Made by a program: the position numbers and the translations under genes. From Flavobacterium sp. LC2016-12 (GTDB lineage Bacteria; Bacteroidota; Bacteroidia; Flavobacteriales; Flavobacteriaceae): 64,000 bases of DNA. Shown here one piece after another: positions 9,423 through 18,975 of this stretch (position 1 is the stretch's first letter; the number at the start of each line of letters is the position of its first letter). The notes beneath the pieces were generated by a model, which did not search any database, was not told the DNA's origin, and was given only the letters and a program-made list of their open reading frames with translations. The stretch covers positions 62,001-126,000 of the forward strand of contig NZ_JADKPT010000013.1 in assembly GCF_015351595.1 (NCBI RefSeq), read 5' to 3'.

Positions 9423-10901
9423 ATGAAACTAAATTTTAAAAATAGTATAAAAGTATTATTCTTTGCGATTGCCATATTAGCACAGGTAAAATGCTCTTCA
9501 TCAAACGATGCCACTGATCCTGTTCCGCCGCCGGTTACACCTCCCGTAACGCCACCAGTAGTTGTAACAAACGATGTCGATTTTTGGCTTACAAAAGGAG
9601 ATCAAAGTGTTTTATTAGCGAAGCAAACCGGAACTTTAGGATTTGGAACTGTTGCTAATGCTTATACAAATATTGAAGTAAGTGAATCTCAAAAGTATCA
9701 AACTGTAGATGGTTTTGGTTACACTCTAACAGGAGGAAGTGCTGACATGATTAATCAATTAACGGCATCAAAAAAGAGCGCTTTATTGAAAGAATTATTT
9801 GGTACAGCAGAAAATTCTATTGGTATAAGTTATCTTAGAATCAGTATTGGTGCATCCGACCTAAATGCAGCTCCTTTTACTTATGATGATCTTCCAGCTG
9901 GGGAAACTGATTTAGATTTGGCAAAATTTAGTTTAGCTAAAGATAAAGCTGGAGTAATTGCTCTGTTGAAAGAAATTCTGGTAATCAATCCTAAAATTTT
10001 GATTATGGCAACACCATGGTCTGCTCCAGTTTGGATGAAAGACAAGGACAGTTTTATGGGAGGAAAATTACAGACTCAATACTATGATGTTTATGCTAAA
10101 TATTTTGTAAAGTATATTCAGCAAATGAAGGCTGAAGGAATTACAATTGATGCCATAACGCCTCAAAACGAGCCTTTGCATGACGGAAATAATCCTAGTA
10201 TGTATATGTCTGCCACAGATCAGGCTTCTTTTATTAAAAATAATTTAGGCCCTGCTTTTAAAGCTGCAAATCTTAAAGTTAAAATTATTGCATACGATCA
10301 TAACTGTGATAATCCTAATTACCCAAAAGCAATTTTGGCTGATGTAGATGCTAATCCATTTGTAGACGGATCTGCCTTTCACCTTTATGGTGGAGATATC
10401 AGCGCGCTTACGAATGTGTACAATGCTTACCCAACTAAAAATGTCTATTTTACAGAGCAATGGACTTCTTCTGCAGCCAGTTTTGATGGCGATTTAAAAT
10501 GGCATCTTAGAAATGTAATCATTGGTTCTATGAGAAATTATAGTAAAAATGCGCTTGAGTGGAATTTAGCCAATGACGGCAATTTTCAACCTCATACTGA
10601 TGGTGGCTGTTCTATGTGTAAAGGTGCTTTGACAATAACATCAAGTGAGGCTTTTCAGCGTAATGTTGCTTATTACATCATTGCCCATGCTTCAAAATTT
10701 GTTCCAATGGGTTCTATAAGAATTGGAAGTAATTCAGGCGGAGATCTTCAAAACGTTGCTTTTATTACACCTTCCGGATCAAAAGTATTAATTGTTGAAA
10801 ATGATGGGACAACAAGTCAAACCTTCAATATTAAATTCAATAATAAATGGGTTACAACGTCTTTAGACGCTGGAGCAGTTGCAACTTATACCTGGAAATA
10901 A
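9423..10901 (+). CDS. GH30 glycoside hydrolase lipoprotein, second subtype (GH30_3-like)
   Basis: A 492-residue protein. A lipoprotein signal to Cys24 is followed by a Pro-rich linker (PVPPPVTPPVTPPVVV). The catalytic domain has 'VDGFGYTLTGGSA' (about 95-107), acid/base Glu250 in 'TPQNEPL' and nucleophile Glu345 in 'YFTEQW'. A distinctive segment 'EWNLANDGNFQPHTDGGC..CKGAL' differs from the two upstream GH30s. From memory this resembles endo-beta-1,6-glucanases of GH30_3. The Lys before the lipidated Cys (VKC) is unusual but is shared with its paralogue at 14707. Probably surface or outer-membrane anchored. Confidence 0.87.
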   Translation: MKLNFKNSIKVLFFAIAILAQVKCSSSNDATDPVPPPVTPPVTPPVVVTNDVDFWLTKGDQSVLLAKQTGTLGFGTVANAYTNIEVSESQKYQTVDGFGYTLTGGSADMINQLTASKKSALLKELFGTAENSIGISYLRISIGASDLNAAPFTYDDLPAGETDLDLAKFSLAKDKAGVIALLKEILVINPKILIMATPWSAPVWMKDKDSFMGGKLQTQYYDVYAKYFVKYIQQMKAEGITIDAITPQNEPLHDGNNPSMYMSATDQASFIKNNLGPAFKAANLKVKIIAYDHNCDNPNYPKAILADVDANPFVDGSAFHLYGGDISALTNVYNAYPTKNVYFTEQWTSSAASFDGDLKWHLRNVIIGSMRNYSKNALEWNLANDGNFQPHTDGGCSMCKGALTITSSEAFQRNVAYYIIAHASKFVPMGSIRIGSNSGGDLQNVAFITPSGSKVLIVENDGTTSQTFNIKFNNKWVTTSLDAGAVATYTWK

Positions 10902-10937
10902 TCAGATAATTTTTAACAGAAAATAAATCATTTTCAG

Positions 10938-12695
10938 ATGAAAAAAATATTTATAACAGTACAACTTTTACTTTCAGTTGCTACTTTCGGACAAGGTTTC
11001 TTGCATAGAGACGGACAAAAGATCGTTGACGGAAATGGTAAAAATATAATATTAAGAGGTCTCGGTTTAGGAGGCTGGATGGTTCAGGAAGGCTATATGT
11101 TGCAAACGCAGCCTTTTGCGAGTCCACAGTATCAAATTAAACAAAAAATTCAGGAAGTTGCCGGAGAAAAAGGAACGAAGGAATTCTATGCCGCTTACAA
11201 AGCGAATGGTATCACGAAACGAGATATTGATTCATTAGCAGCGTGGGGTTTCAATTCGGTTCGTTTGCCAATGCATTATAATTTGTACACACCATCAATA
11301 CAAGAGGAAAAAAATGGTGAAATAACCTGGATTGAAGAAGGTTTTGCTATGACAGATAATTTACTGAAATGGTGTGCCGAAAATAAAATGTACCTCATTT
11401 TAGATTTACACGCTGCTCCGGGAGGTCAAGGAAATGATGCGGCAATATCTGATTATGATACGACTAAACCGGCATTGTGGCAAAGTGAAGCCAATCAGAA
11501 AAAAATGATTGCTTTATGGAAAAAACTAGCTTCTCGTTATAGAGATAATCCATGGATTGGAGCTTACGACATTATTAATGAACCAAACTGGAATTTTACA
11601 GGAACCAATAAAAACGGTTGTGATGAAAACTCAAATGGCCCTTTAAGAGATTTATTGGTTGCCGTTACAAAAGCGATTCGTGAAGTTGATAATAATCACA
11701 TGGTTATTATCGAAGGGAATTGCTGGGGGAATAATTACAACGGAGTTTTTCCTTTATGGGATGAAAATATGGCATTGAGCTTTCATAAATATTGGAATTA
11801 CAATGACAAAGCATCTATCCAAAAAATGTTGGATTACAGAACACAATATAACGTTCCGATTTGGTTGGGAGAAAGTGGAGAAAATTCTAATGTTTGGTTC
11901 AAAGACGCACTTACGCTAATGGAAACCAATAATATTGGATGGGCTTTTTGGCCAATGAAAAAAATAGAAAATATTGCTGGCGTGACTTCGGTTACAAAAA
12001 TTCCTGAATATGATATTTTACTAAAATATTGGAAAGATGGCGGACAAAAACCATCAGAAGATTTCGCCAAAAAAACGTTGATGAAAATGGCAGATAATTA
12101 CAAAATGGAAAATGTAACGGTTAAGCCAGATGTTATTGATGCAATGTTCAGGCAAGTTCAGACAAATGACACTAAACCATATAAAAAACATATAATTCCG
12201 GGGAAAATTATTGCAACGCAATATGATTTGGGAACAAATGGATATGCTTATTCAGATAAAGATTTTGTGAATTACAAAGTGGCAACAGGAACTTTTGATC
12301 AATGGAACAAAGGAAATACCATGAGAAATGATGGTGTTGATATTTTGCCTTGTAAAGATTCTGGATCAAATGGTTATCAGGTTTCTTTTATTGAAGATGG
12401 AGAATGGCTGCAATTTACTTCAGAAGTTAAAAAACAGAATGATTATAAAGTTGCTATTCGTTATTCAAGTGAAAGTACAGAAGGTAAACTTCATTTAGAA
12501 ACAGAAGGCGGAAATAAATCAGAAGCCATCACACTTCCTGCAACAGGAGATAATAACAAATGGAAAACTGTTATTTTATCTGATGTAAAGGTGAATGCAG
12601 GAACAAATAAGATTAAAGTGGTTTTCGAAAAAGGAGGCTTCAATCTGAATTACCTGGATTTTTCAGAAGCTAAAAAAGACGCATCAAAAAAGTAA
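10938..12695 (+). CDS. GH5 endoglucanase-like enzyme with C-terminal CBM6
   Basis: A 585-residue secreted protein. Residues 1-19 are a signal peptide. The GH5 barrel covers about 22-380, with 'LRGLGLGGWMVQEGY', 'GFNSVRLPMHYN', 'LDLHAAPGGQG', acid/base Glu215 in 'IINEPNW' and nucleophile Glu312 in 'LGESGEN'. Residues about 410-575 form a CBM6-like module ('VSFIEDGEWLQFTSEV..', ending 'FEKGGFNLNYLDF'), a module that often binds beta-glucan chain ends. It lies 36 bp after the third GH30 and 19 bp before the GH16. A beta-1,3- or mixed-linked glucanase/exo-glucanase role fits the locus; the exact specificity is not visible. Confidence 0.88.
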   Translation: MKKIFITVQLLLSVATFGQGFLHRDGQKIVDGNGKNIILRGLGLGGWMVQEGYMLQTQPFASPQYQIKQKIQEVAGEKGTKEFYAAYKANGITKRDIDSLAAWGFNSVRLPMHYNLYTPSIQEEKNGEITWIEEGFAMTDNLLKWCAENKMYLILDLHAAPGGQGNDAAISDYDTTKPALWQSEANQKKMIALWKKLASRYRDNPWIGAYDIINEPNWNFTGTNKNGCDENSNGPLRDLLVAVTKAIREVDNNHMVIIEGNCWGNNYNGVFPLWDENMALSFHKYWNYNDKASIQKMLDYRTQYNVPIWLGESGENSNVWFKDALTLMETNNIGWAFWPMKKIENIAGVTSVTKIPEYDILLKYWKDGGQKPSEDFAKKTLMKMADNYKMENVTVKPDVIDAMFRQVQTNDTKPYKKHIIPGKIIATQYDLGTNGYAYSDKDFVNYKVATGTFDQWNKGNTMRNDGVDILPCKDSGSNGYQVSFIEDGEWLQFTSEVKKQNDYKVAIRYSSESTEGKLHLETEGGNKSEAITLPATGDNNKWKTVILSDVKVNAGTNKIKVVFEKGGFNLNYLDFSEAKKDASKK

Positions 12696-12714
12696 AAACT
12701 AATTCAAATTAATA

Positions 12715-13797
12715 ATGATGAAAATAAAGAATTACATGAAAAAAGTAGGGACTTTTACTTTTCTCTTATTGTTTGGCTTCCAGTCTTGCAGCAGTGGTAG
12801 CGACGCAAGTGACGGAACTCCTGTATTGCCAGCACCTTCAAATCTTACTGTTAAAATGGAAGTAGTTGGTAAAACGACTGCTAAACCTGATGGAGATGGA
12901 AGCGGGAAAGTGCATTTTACCTTTAATGCAGCAAATGCAATTTCATATAAAGTCTTAATTGATGGTCAGGCAAAAGACCTGACAAATGGTAATCTAACTT
13001 ATGAATTTACAGCTTCGGGAACTAAAAATTATCCCATAATTGTTTCGGCTTATAATGCTGCGGGGCAATTTGTGAGTAAAACCACTTCTGTTACTGTTTT
13101 TGTTGCGAGAAAAATACTTTGGGCTGATGAATTTGATGTTAACGGTTCTCCAAATACCTCAAAATGGGGATATGATTTAGGAACAGGAAATGGTTTTGGC
13201 AATAATGAATTGCAGTATTATACGAATAGGCCAGAAAATGTAATTATCGAAAATGGTATTTTAAAAATAAAAGCGATTAAAGAAGAGTATATGGGGAGTC
13301 ACTATACTTCATCGAGAATGCTTACAAAAGGGAAGTTTTCATTTAAATACGGAAGAGCTGAAGTTCGTGCAAAACTGCCTGTTGGCGGCGGAACGTGGCC
13401 TGCGTTTTGGATGTTAGGCGATAATATCGATACAGTTCAATGGCCAGCATGTGGTGAAGTTGATATTTTAGAATCAGTTGGAAATAATCCGAATGTAAAT
13501 CATTCTTCATTACATTCTCCTGGACGCTCAGGAAACACACCTGATACAAAAACTACAACAGTTCCAAATTCAGCGACAGAATTTCATATCTATGCCGCCG
13601 AGTGGAGTGCTGAAAGTATTAAATTTTATGTAGATGATAATTTGTTCTACACATATGTAAATAGCGCTTCAACACCATTTAATCAAAACTTTTTTCTGAT
13701 TTTGAATTTGGCCATGGGAGGGAATTTTGGTGGAACAGTTGATCCAAATTTCACCAATGCAACTTTCGAAGTTGATTACGTTAGAGTGTATAATTAA
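12715..13797 (+). CDS. GH16 laminarinase-like lipoprotein
   Basis: A 360-residue protein with a lipobox at Cys25 (FGFQSC). Residues about 40-130 form an Ig/PKD-like domain. Residues about 132-360 are the GH16 jelly roll, with the catalytic motif 'GEVDILES' (Glu248, Asp250, Glu253), 'WPAFWMLG' and 'NLAMGGNFGG..FEVDYVRVY'. These features are typical of bacterial beta-1,3-glucanases (GH16_3 type), acting as surface endo-enzymes on laminarin or curdlan-like glucan. Two ATG codons in tandem (12715, 12718) could start it. A small hairpin (AGTCTT/AAGACT) at 13828-13842 follows without a T run. Confidence 0.92.
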   Translation: MMKIKNYMKKVGTFTFLLLFGFQSCSSGSDASDGTPVLPAPSNLTVKMEVVGKTTAKPDGDGSGKVHFTFNAANAISYKVLIDGQAKDLTNGNLTYEFTASGTKNYPIIVSAYNAAGQFVSKTTSVTVFVARKILWADEFDVNGSPNTSKWGYDLGTGNGFGNNELQYYTNRPENVIIENGILKIKAIKEEYMGSHYTSSRMLTKGKFSFKYGRAEVRAKLPVGGGTWPAFWMLGDNIDTVQWPACGEVDILESVGNNPNVNHSSLHSPGRSGNTPDTKTTTVPNSATEFHIYAAEWSAESIKFYVDDNLFYTYVNSASTPFNQNFFLILNLAMGGNFGGTVDPNFTNATFEVDYVRVYN

Positions 13798-13870
13798 CAT
13801 AAGTTTTAAATTAATTTTTTTCAGTAAAGTCTTTGAAAGACTAGCTTTACGAGATTAAAATTTTTTAAAT

Positions 13871-14704
13871 ATGAAAAAGATAAATTCAATTGTTTTAGTA
13901 GTAATGCTGCTTTTGGTAAGTGGTTCATTTTATGGTCAGAAAATCATGACCTATAATATTCGTTTGGATGTTGCTTCAGATGGAGAAAATGCATGGCCAA
14001 ACCGAAAGGATTATTTTACTTCTCAAATACAATTTTATAGTCCTGATATTTTTGGCGTTCAGGAAGCACTGCCAAACCAGGTTATTGATATCGCTTCGGC
14101 TTTTCCAAAATACAACAAGTTTGGAATAGGAAGAGAAGAAGCAGGAACCGGAGAAGCCTGTACGATTTATTATAAAAAAGATCGTTTTAAGGTTCAGGAT
14201 TCTAACACATTCTGGTTGTCAGAAACACCAAATGTAGTTTCAAGAGGATGGGATGCGGCTTGTAATCGGGTTTGCACCTATGGACTTTTTACAGACTTGA
14301 AAACAAAAAAAACATTTTGGGTTTTTAATCTGCATTTGGATCATATGGGTGAAGAAGCAAGAGTAAAGGGAGTGCAGTTAGTACTTTCGAAAATTGCAGC
14401 AATTAACAGCAAAAAATACCCAGTTTTTTTAATGGGAGATTTTAATTCGGAACCTGATACCAAACAAATTACAGAGATTAAAAAAGTGATGGATGATACC
14501 AGAGATGTTTCTAAAGAAAAACCTTTTGGACCGTCAGGAACCTTCAACGGTTTTAAATACAATGAACCAGTAACGTTGTTAATAGATTACATTTTTGTTT
14601 CTAAAAATAGTGGACTGAAAATAGAAAAACACGCAGTGCTAAGTGATTCTAAAGATTTAAAATATCCTTCAGATCATTTGCCTGTCTTAATAGAAATAGA
14701 TTAA
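13871..14704 (+). CDS. Secreted endonuclease/exonuclease/phosphatase-fold hydrolase
   Basis: A 277-residue protein with an N-terminal signal (to about residue 23). The EEP fold is complete: Asn29 in 'MTYNIRLD', Glu65 in 'GVQEAL', His155/Asp157 in 'LHLDH', Asp190/Asn192 in 'GDFNSEPD' and Asp268/His269 at 'SDHLP'. The family cleaves phosphodiesters in nucleic acids, sphingomyelin or inositol phosphates. It is embedded in the glucan locus between GH16 and GH30, 2 bp upstream of the latter. Its substrate there is unknown; phosphate-bearing glycan or membrane debris from fungal cells are guesses. Confidence 0.85.
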   Translation: MKKINSIVLVVMLLLVSGSFYGQKIMTYNIRLDVASDGENAWPNRKDYFTSQIQFYSPDIFGVQEALPNQVIDIASAFPKYNKFGIGREEAGTGEACTIYYKKDRFKVQDSNTFWLSETPNVVSRGWDAACNRVCTYGLFTDLKTKKTFWVFNLHLDHMGEEARVKGVQLVLSKIAAINSKKYPVFLMGDFNSEPDTKQITEIKKVMDDTRDVSKEKPFGPSGTFNGFKYNEPVTLLIDYIFVSKNSGLKIEKHAVLSDSKDLKYPSDHLPVLIEID

Positions 14705-14706
14705 AT

Positions 14707-16131
14707 ATGAAAAATAGTATGAAAAAACTCCAGATTTTACTTTTACTGCCACTTATAGCAGTTCAGATAAAATGTGGATCTTCAAAAAATGCAGCTGCCA
14801 ATTCCGGTAAAGCTCAATCGTGGATCACGACTACAGATGAATCATCAAAATTGCTAAAGCAAAATGATTTGGTTTTTAATTCAGAAACGAATTCGAACCA
14901 AACTATTACAGTTGACGATTCTCAGAAATTTCAAACCATAGAAGGTTTTGGATTTTCATTAACTGGAGGAAGTGCTCAGGCAATTTTGAAACTGGATAAA
15001 GCAAAAAGAGAGGCATTGCTTCAGGAGCTTTTTTCGAGAAAAGAAGATGCAATTGGTTTGAGTTATTTAAGAATTAGTATTGGTGCTTCTGATTTGAATG
15101 AAACTGTTTTTTCGTATGATGATATGCCGGAAGGCCAAACGGATTTAAAATTAGAACACTTTAACCTTGGCCCTGATTTGAAAGACGTGGTGCCCGTTTT
15201 AAAAGAAATTTTAGCTATAAATCCAAAAATAAAAATTATGGGTTCTCCTTGGTCTCCACCAGTTTGGATGAAAGACAACGGAAGCTCTAAAGGAGGAAGT
15301 TTACAACCTAAATATTATCAGGTTTACGCCGAGTATTTTGTAAAATATATTCAGGCCATGAAAGCGGAGGGAATTGTAATTGACGCAATCACACCTCAAA
15401 ATGAACCTCTTCATCCTGGAAATAATCCAAGTTTATTGATGCTTGCAGAACAACAGGCAGATTTCATTGGGAATCATTTAGGTCCCGCTTTCGCAAAAGC
15501 AAAAATTAAAACCAAAATTGTGATTTACGATCATAATTGCAATAAACCAGAATATCCTTTGACTATTTTAAAAGATGCAAAAGCAAATCCATTTGTAGCA
15601 GGTTCTGCATTTCATTTATATGAAGGAGATATTAGCGCGATGTCTACCGTTCACGATGCTTATCCAAACAAAGATTTATATTTTACAGAACAATACACAG
15701 GATCAGGAAGCAATTTTGAATCGGATTTGAAATGGAGTGTGAAAAATGTAGTAATTGGTTCGATGCGTAATTGGAGTAAAATTGCACTTTCTTGGGGATT
15801 AGCAAATGATGAATTCTACAAACCTTTTACACCAGGCGGCTGTTCTACTTGTAAGGGTGCTTTGATGATTGATAAAAATCAAAATATCAAAAGAGAAGTT
15901 GGGTATTATATTATTGGACATGCTTCAAAATTTGTTCCTTTAGGATCGGTTAGAATAGGAAGTAAGATCAGCGGAAATCTTTATAATGTAGCTTTCAAAA
16001 CGCCATCAGGACAAATTGTTCTACTTGTAGAAAATGATGGAACTGCAGCAGAAACATTCAATATCAAATACAATCAAAAACAAATTTCAACTACTTTAAA
16101 TGCGGGTGCAGTAGCAACTTACGTTTGGTAA
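14707..16131 (+). CDS. GH30 glycoside hydrolase lipoprotein, second subtype, copy 2
   Basis: A 474-residue paralogue of the gene at 9423. It shares 'EGFGFSLTGGSAQAI', acid/base Glu233 (TPQNEPL), nucleophile Glu328 (YFTEQY), the 'GGCSTCKGALMI' segment and the C-terminal 'NAGAVATYVW'. A lipoprotein signal leads to Cys23 (VQIKC), again with Lys before Cys. It lacks the Pro-rich linker of its paralogue. The start is only 2 bp after the EEP gene; ATG at 14719 is an alternative. With GH3 13 bp downstream it forms the end of the enzyme operon. Confidence 0.87.
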   Translation: MKNSMKKLQILLLLPLIAVQIKCGSSKNAAANSGKAQSWITTTDESSKLLKQNDLVFNSETNSNQTITVDDSQKFQTIEGFGFSLTGGSAQAILKLDKAKREALLQELFSRKEDAIGLSYLRISIGASDLNETVFSYDDMPEGQTDLKLEHFNLGPDLKDVVPVLKEILAINPKIKIMGSPWSPPVWMKDNGSSKGGSLQPKYYQVYAEYFVKYIQAMKAEGIVIDAITPQNEPLHPGNNPSLLMLAEQQADFIGNHLGPAFAKAKIKTKIVIYDHNCNKPEYPLTILKDAKANPFVAGSAFHLYEGDISAMSTVHDAYPNKDLYFTEQYTGSGSNFESDLKWSVKNVVIGSMRNWSKIALSWGLANDEFYKPFTPGGCSTCKGALMIDKNQNIKREVGYYIIGHASKFVPLGSVRIGSKISGNLYNVAFKTPSGQIVLLVENDGTAAETFNIKYNQKQISTTLNAGAVATYVW

Positions 16132-16144
16132 TCAAAATTAAACT

Positions 16145-18373
16145 ATGAAGAAATTAACCACATTTACCTTGTTGATGGTCTCGTTTTTTGCGACCGCTCA
16201 GCAGGAAACAATCGATCAGAAAGTAAATGCCCTACTGAAGAAGATGACTATTGAAGAAAAAATTGGTCAGCTTAACCAATATACCGGAGATAATTCAGCA
16301 ACAGGGCCAATTACAATTAATCCAAACAAACAAGCTGAAATTAAGGCAGGTTTAGTGGGTTCGATGTTGAACATCATCGGAACAAAATATACAAGGCAGT
16401 ATCAGGAATTAGCGATGCAATCCCGTCTAAAAATTCCGTTGTTGTTTGGTCAGGACGTTATTCACGGTTACAAAACTACATTCCCAATTCCGTTAGCCGA
16501 GGCTGCAAGCTGGGATTTAGCGGCAATTGAATTGGCTGCCAGAGTTGCTGCTACGGAAGCCTCTGCAAGTGGTATTCACTGGACATTTGCTCCAATGGTT
16601 GATATCGGACGTGACCCGCGTTGGGGTCGTGTAATGGAAGGAGCCGGGGAAGATACTTACCTGGGATCTAAAATTGCATACGCAAGAGTAAAAGGTTTTC
16701 AGGGAAATAAACTAGGCGATTTAAACTCAGTTATGGCTTGCGTAAAACACTTCGCGGCGTATGGTGCTGCTGTTGGCGGAAGAGATTATAACTCAGTTGA
16801 TATGAGCGAAAGAATGTTGTTTGAAACCTATTTACCTCCGTTTAAAGCGGCTTTAGATGCTGGTGCAGCAACTTTTATGAATTCATTTAATGATTTAAAC
16901 GGAATTCCGGCAACTGCAAATGCGCATTTGCAACGTGATATTTTAAAAGGAAAATGGAACTTTCAGGGATTCGTAGTTTCGGATTGGGGCTCGATAGGAG
17001 AAATGGTAGCACACGGTTATTCAAAAGATCTTAAAGAAGCCGCTTATTCAGCAATTACTGCCGGAAGCGATATGGATATGGAAAGTAATGCCTACCGTTA
17101 TAATTTAGCCGAATTGATTAAAGAAGGAAGAGTTTCTGTTGATTTGGTTGATGATGCTGTAAAACGTATTCTTCGTAAGAAATTTGAATTAGGTTTATTT
17201 GAGGATCCATACCGATATTCAGATGATAAAAGAGCTGAAAAAGCACTTAGCAATCCTGAAAACAGAAAAGCAGCACTTGAAGTAGCGGAGAAAAGTATTG
17301 TTTTATTAAAGAATGAAAACCAAACTTTACCACTTTCTAAAAGCGTAAAAACAATTGCATTTATAGGACCAATGGTAAAAGAATACAAAGCCAATATGGG
17401 ATTTTGGTCAGTTGAATTACCAGATGTGAATTATGATAAATGGGTTGTTTCACAATGGGATGGTTTACAAAATAAAGTGGGTAAAAACACTAAATTGTTG
17501 TACGCAAAAGGTTGTGAAGTTGACGGAGACAATAAAGATGGTTTTGCTGAAGCGGTTGCAACTGCAAAACAAGCTGATGTTGTTATTTTGAGCATTGGCG
17601 AAAGACGCGACATGAGTGGTGAAGCAAAAAGTAGAAGTGACCTTCATTTACCAGGTGTTCAGGAAGATTTAGTAAAAGCGATTCAGGCAACTGGAAAACC
17701 AGTTGTAGTTTTGGTAAATGCTGGAAGACCTCTTATTTTTAACTGGACCGCTGATAACGTTCCGGCAATCGTTTATACTTGGTGGTTAGGAACTGAAGCA
17801 GGAACTGCAATCGCCAATGTTTTATTTGGAGATTATAATCCATCTGGAAAATTGCCTATGACTTTCCCAAGAGAAGTTGGTCAGGTGCCAATTTATTACA
17901 ATCATTTCAGCACAGGAAGACCAGCTAAAGATGAAGATTCTAAAAATTATGTTTCAGCTTATATCGATTTAAAAAACTCGCCTAAATTTCCTTTCGGATA
18001 TGGTTTGAGCTATACGAAATTTGATTATTCAGGTTTGAAATTATCTTCAACAAAAATTAAAAGTAATGAAACGATTAAAGTTTCTTTTCAATTATCAAAT
18101 GTTGGAAAAGTTGCCGGAGAAGAAGTAGTGCAATTATATTTAAAAGATAAATTTGGATCTGTTGTAAGACCGGTTTTAGAATTGAGAGATTTTCAAAAAG
18201 TAAAATTGAATGCTGGAGAATCTAAAACAATTGAGTTTGCAATTGACAAAGAGAAACTTTCTTTCTACAATAATAAATTAGAATGGGTTGCTGAGCCGGG
18301 AGATTTTGAAGTAATGATTGGAGCTTCGTCAGCAGATATTAAACTAAAATCAGATTTTGAATTAGTACAGTAA
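16145..18373 (+). CDS. GH3 beta-glucosidase
   Basis: A 742-residue protein with a signal peptide (to about Ala18). The GH3 N-terminal barrel has 'LLFGQDVIHGYKTTFPIPLA' (about 99-118), 'DPRWGRVMEGAGED', 'KHFAAYG' (Lys201/His202) and the nucleophile Asp280 in 'FVVSDWG'. The C-terminal alpha/beta domain and a fibronectin-III-like domain ('FPFGYGLSYTKFDYS' onward) are present. Layout matches periplasmic BglX-type enzymes. It would release glucose from the oligosaccharides imported by SusCD, the last step of the pathway. Confidence 0.94.
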   Translation: MKKLTTFTLLMVSFFATAQQETIDQKVNALLKKMTIEEKIGQLNQYTGDNSATGPITINPNKQAEIKAGLVGSMLNIIGTKYTRQYQELAMQSRLKIPLLFGQDVIHGYKTTFPIPLAEAASWDLAAIELAARVAATEASASGIHWTFAPMVDIGRDPRWGRVMEGAGEDTYLGSKIAYARVKGFQGNKLGDLNSVMACVKHFAAYGAAVGGRDYNSVDMSERMLFETYLPPFKAALDAGAATFMNSFNDLNGIPATANAHLQRDILKGKWNFQGFVVSDWGSIGEMVAHGYSKDLKEAAYSAITAGSDMDMESNAYRYNLAELIKEGRVSVDLVDDAVKRILRKKFELGLFEDPYRYSDDKRAEKALSNPENRKAALEVAEKSIVLLKNENQTLPLSKSVKTIAFIGPMVKEYKANMGFWSVELPDVNYDKWVVSQWDGLQNKVGKNTKLLYAKGCEVDGDNKDGFAEAVATAKQADVVILSIGERRDMSGEAKSRSDLHLPGVQEDLVKAIQATGKPVVVLVNAGRPLIFNWTADNVPAIVYTWWLGTEAGTAIANVLFGDYNPSGKLPMTFPREVGQVPIYYNHFSTGRPAKDEDSKNYVSAYIDLKNSPKFPFGYGLSYTKFDYSGLKLSSTKIKSNETIKVSFQLSNVGKVAGEEVVQLYLKDKFGSVVRPVLELRDFQKVKLNAGESKTIEFAIDKEKLSFYNNKLEWVAEPGDFEVMIGASSADIKLKSDFELVQ

Positions 18374-18390
18374 TATAGTATGTCAATTAA

Positions 18391-18463
18391 AATTGGCGTT
18401 ATGGATTTTATAAAGGTTTTGAATTATTTCAAAACGGTATTTATAAAATCCATAGCGCCAATT
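18391..18463. repeat. Long hairpin covering the 3' end of the next gene
   Basis: The left arm 18391-18423 and right arm 18428-18463 form a 24-bp outer stem (one G-U pair), a small internal bulge, an 8-bp inner stem and a 4-nt loop. The right arm is the last part of the minus-strand ORF that stops at 18424, so the left arm is an inverted copy of coding sequence. It lies between convergent genes and could act as a two-way terminator, but neither side has a good T run. Confidence 0.75.
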
Positions 18464-18681
18464 CCTTTATAAGATGCATATAACGCTTTATCAAAAGCTT
18501 CGCGTTTTGCCTTTTTATCTTTTGCTTCAGTTTCAACAATCATTTGGTTGAAAATCTTTTCCTGTTGCTGACTGTATTTGATTGATTCTTCTAAAAGATA
18601 AGTTTTAGAAACAAACCCGAATGAAGTCCAGATTTTGGTTCTAATTTTTTCATTGATATTTTTTAACGGATTGGTATTCAT
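18424..18681 (-). CDS. Small hypothetical protein
   Basis: 85 residues from ATG at 18681 (MNTNPLKNINEKIRTK). An ORF extension upstream to 18759 has no better start and looks non-coding. The protein is rich in Lys and Glu, mostly predicted helical ('EESIKYSQQQEKIFNQMIVETEAKDKKAKREAFDKAL'), with no signal peptide and no motif I recognise. Its last 9-12 codons lie inside the long hairpin at 18391-18463. It is convergent with GH3. Real but unassigned. Confidence 0.55.
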   Translation of the reverse strand: MNTNPLKNINEKIRTKIWTSFGFVSKTYLLEESIKYSQQQEKIFNQMIVETEAKDKKAKREAFDKALYASYKGIGAMDFINTVLK

Positions 18682-18975
18682 ATCTCTTGCATTAACTTTC
18701 TGATTTGTGATGAAACTAAAAATAGAATTATTCTTACTTTTGTGTTTCAATAATAACAAATGATTTAATTAATGTGTTATTATGACGCAATGTACTTATT
18801 TTTTTTATATTGCATTTTAATTTTAAGTTAAAATTGTGATCCATACACTTCTTTATTAACGTTTTATTTCTGTACTAATTCTTTTGAATTGGACCAAAAA
18901 TGTTTTCGTTTTATCAAAATGAATTACATTGCAAGATAATTTGACACTGAAAAAGTGGTATTTAATTGAAAACGA

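Noticed and set aside
13828..13842. Terminator between GH16 and EEP genes
   Set aside because: The 6-bp stem has no T run and a loop of only three bases, so it is too weak to call a terminator.
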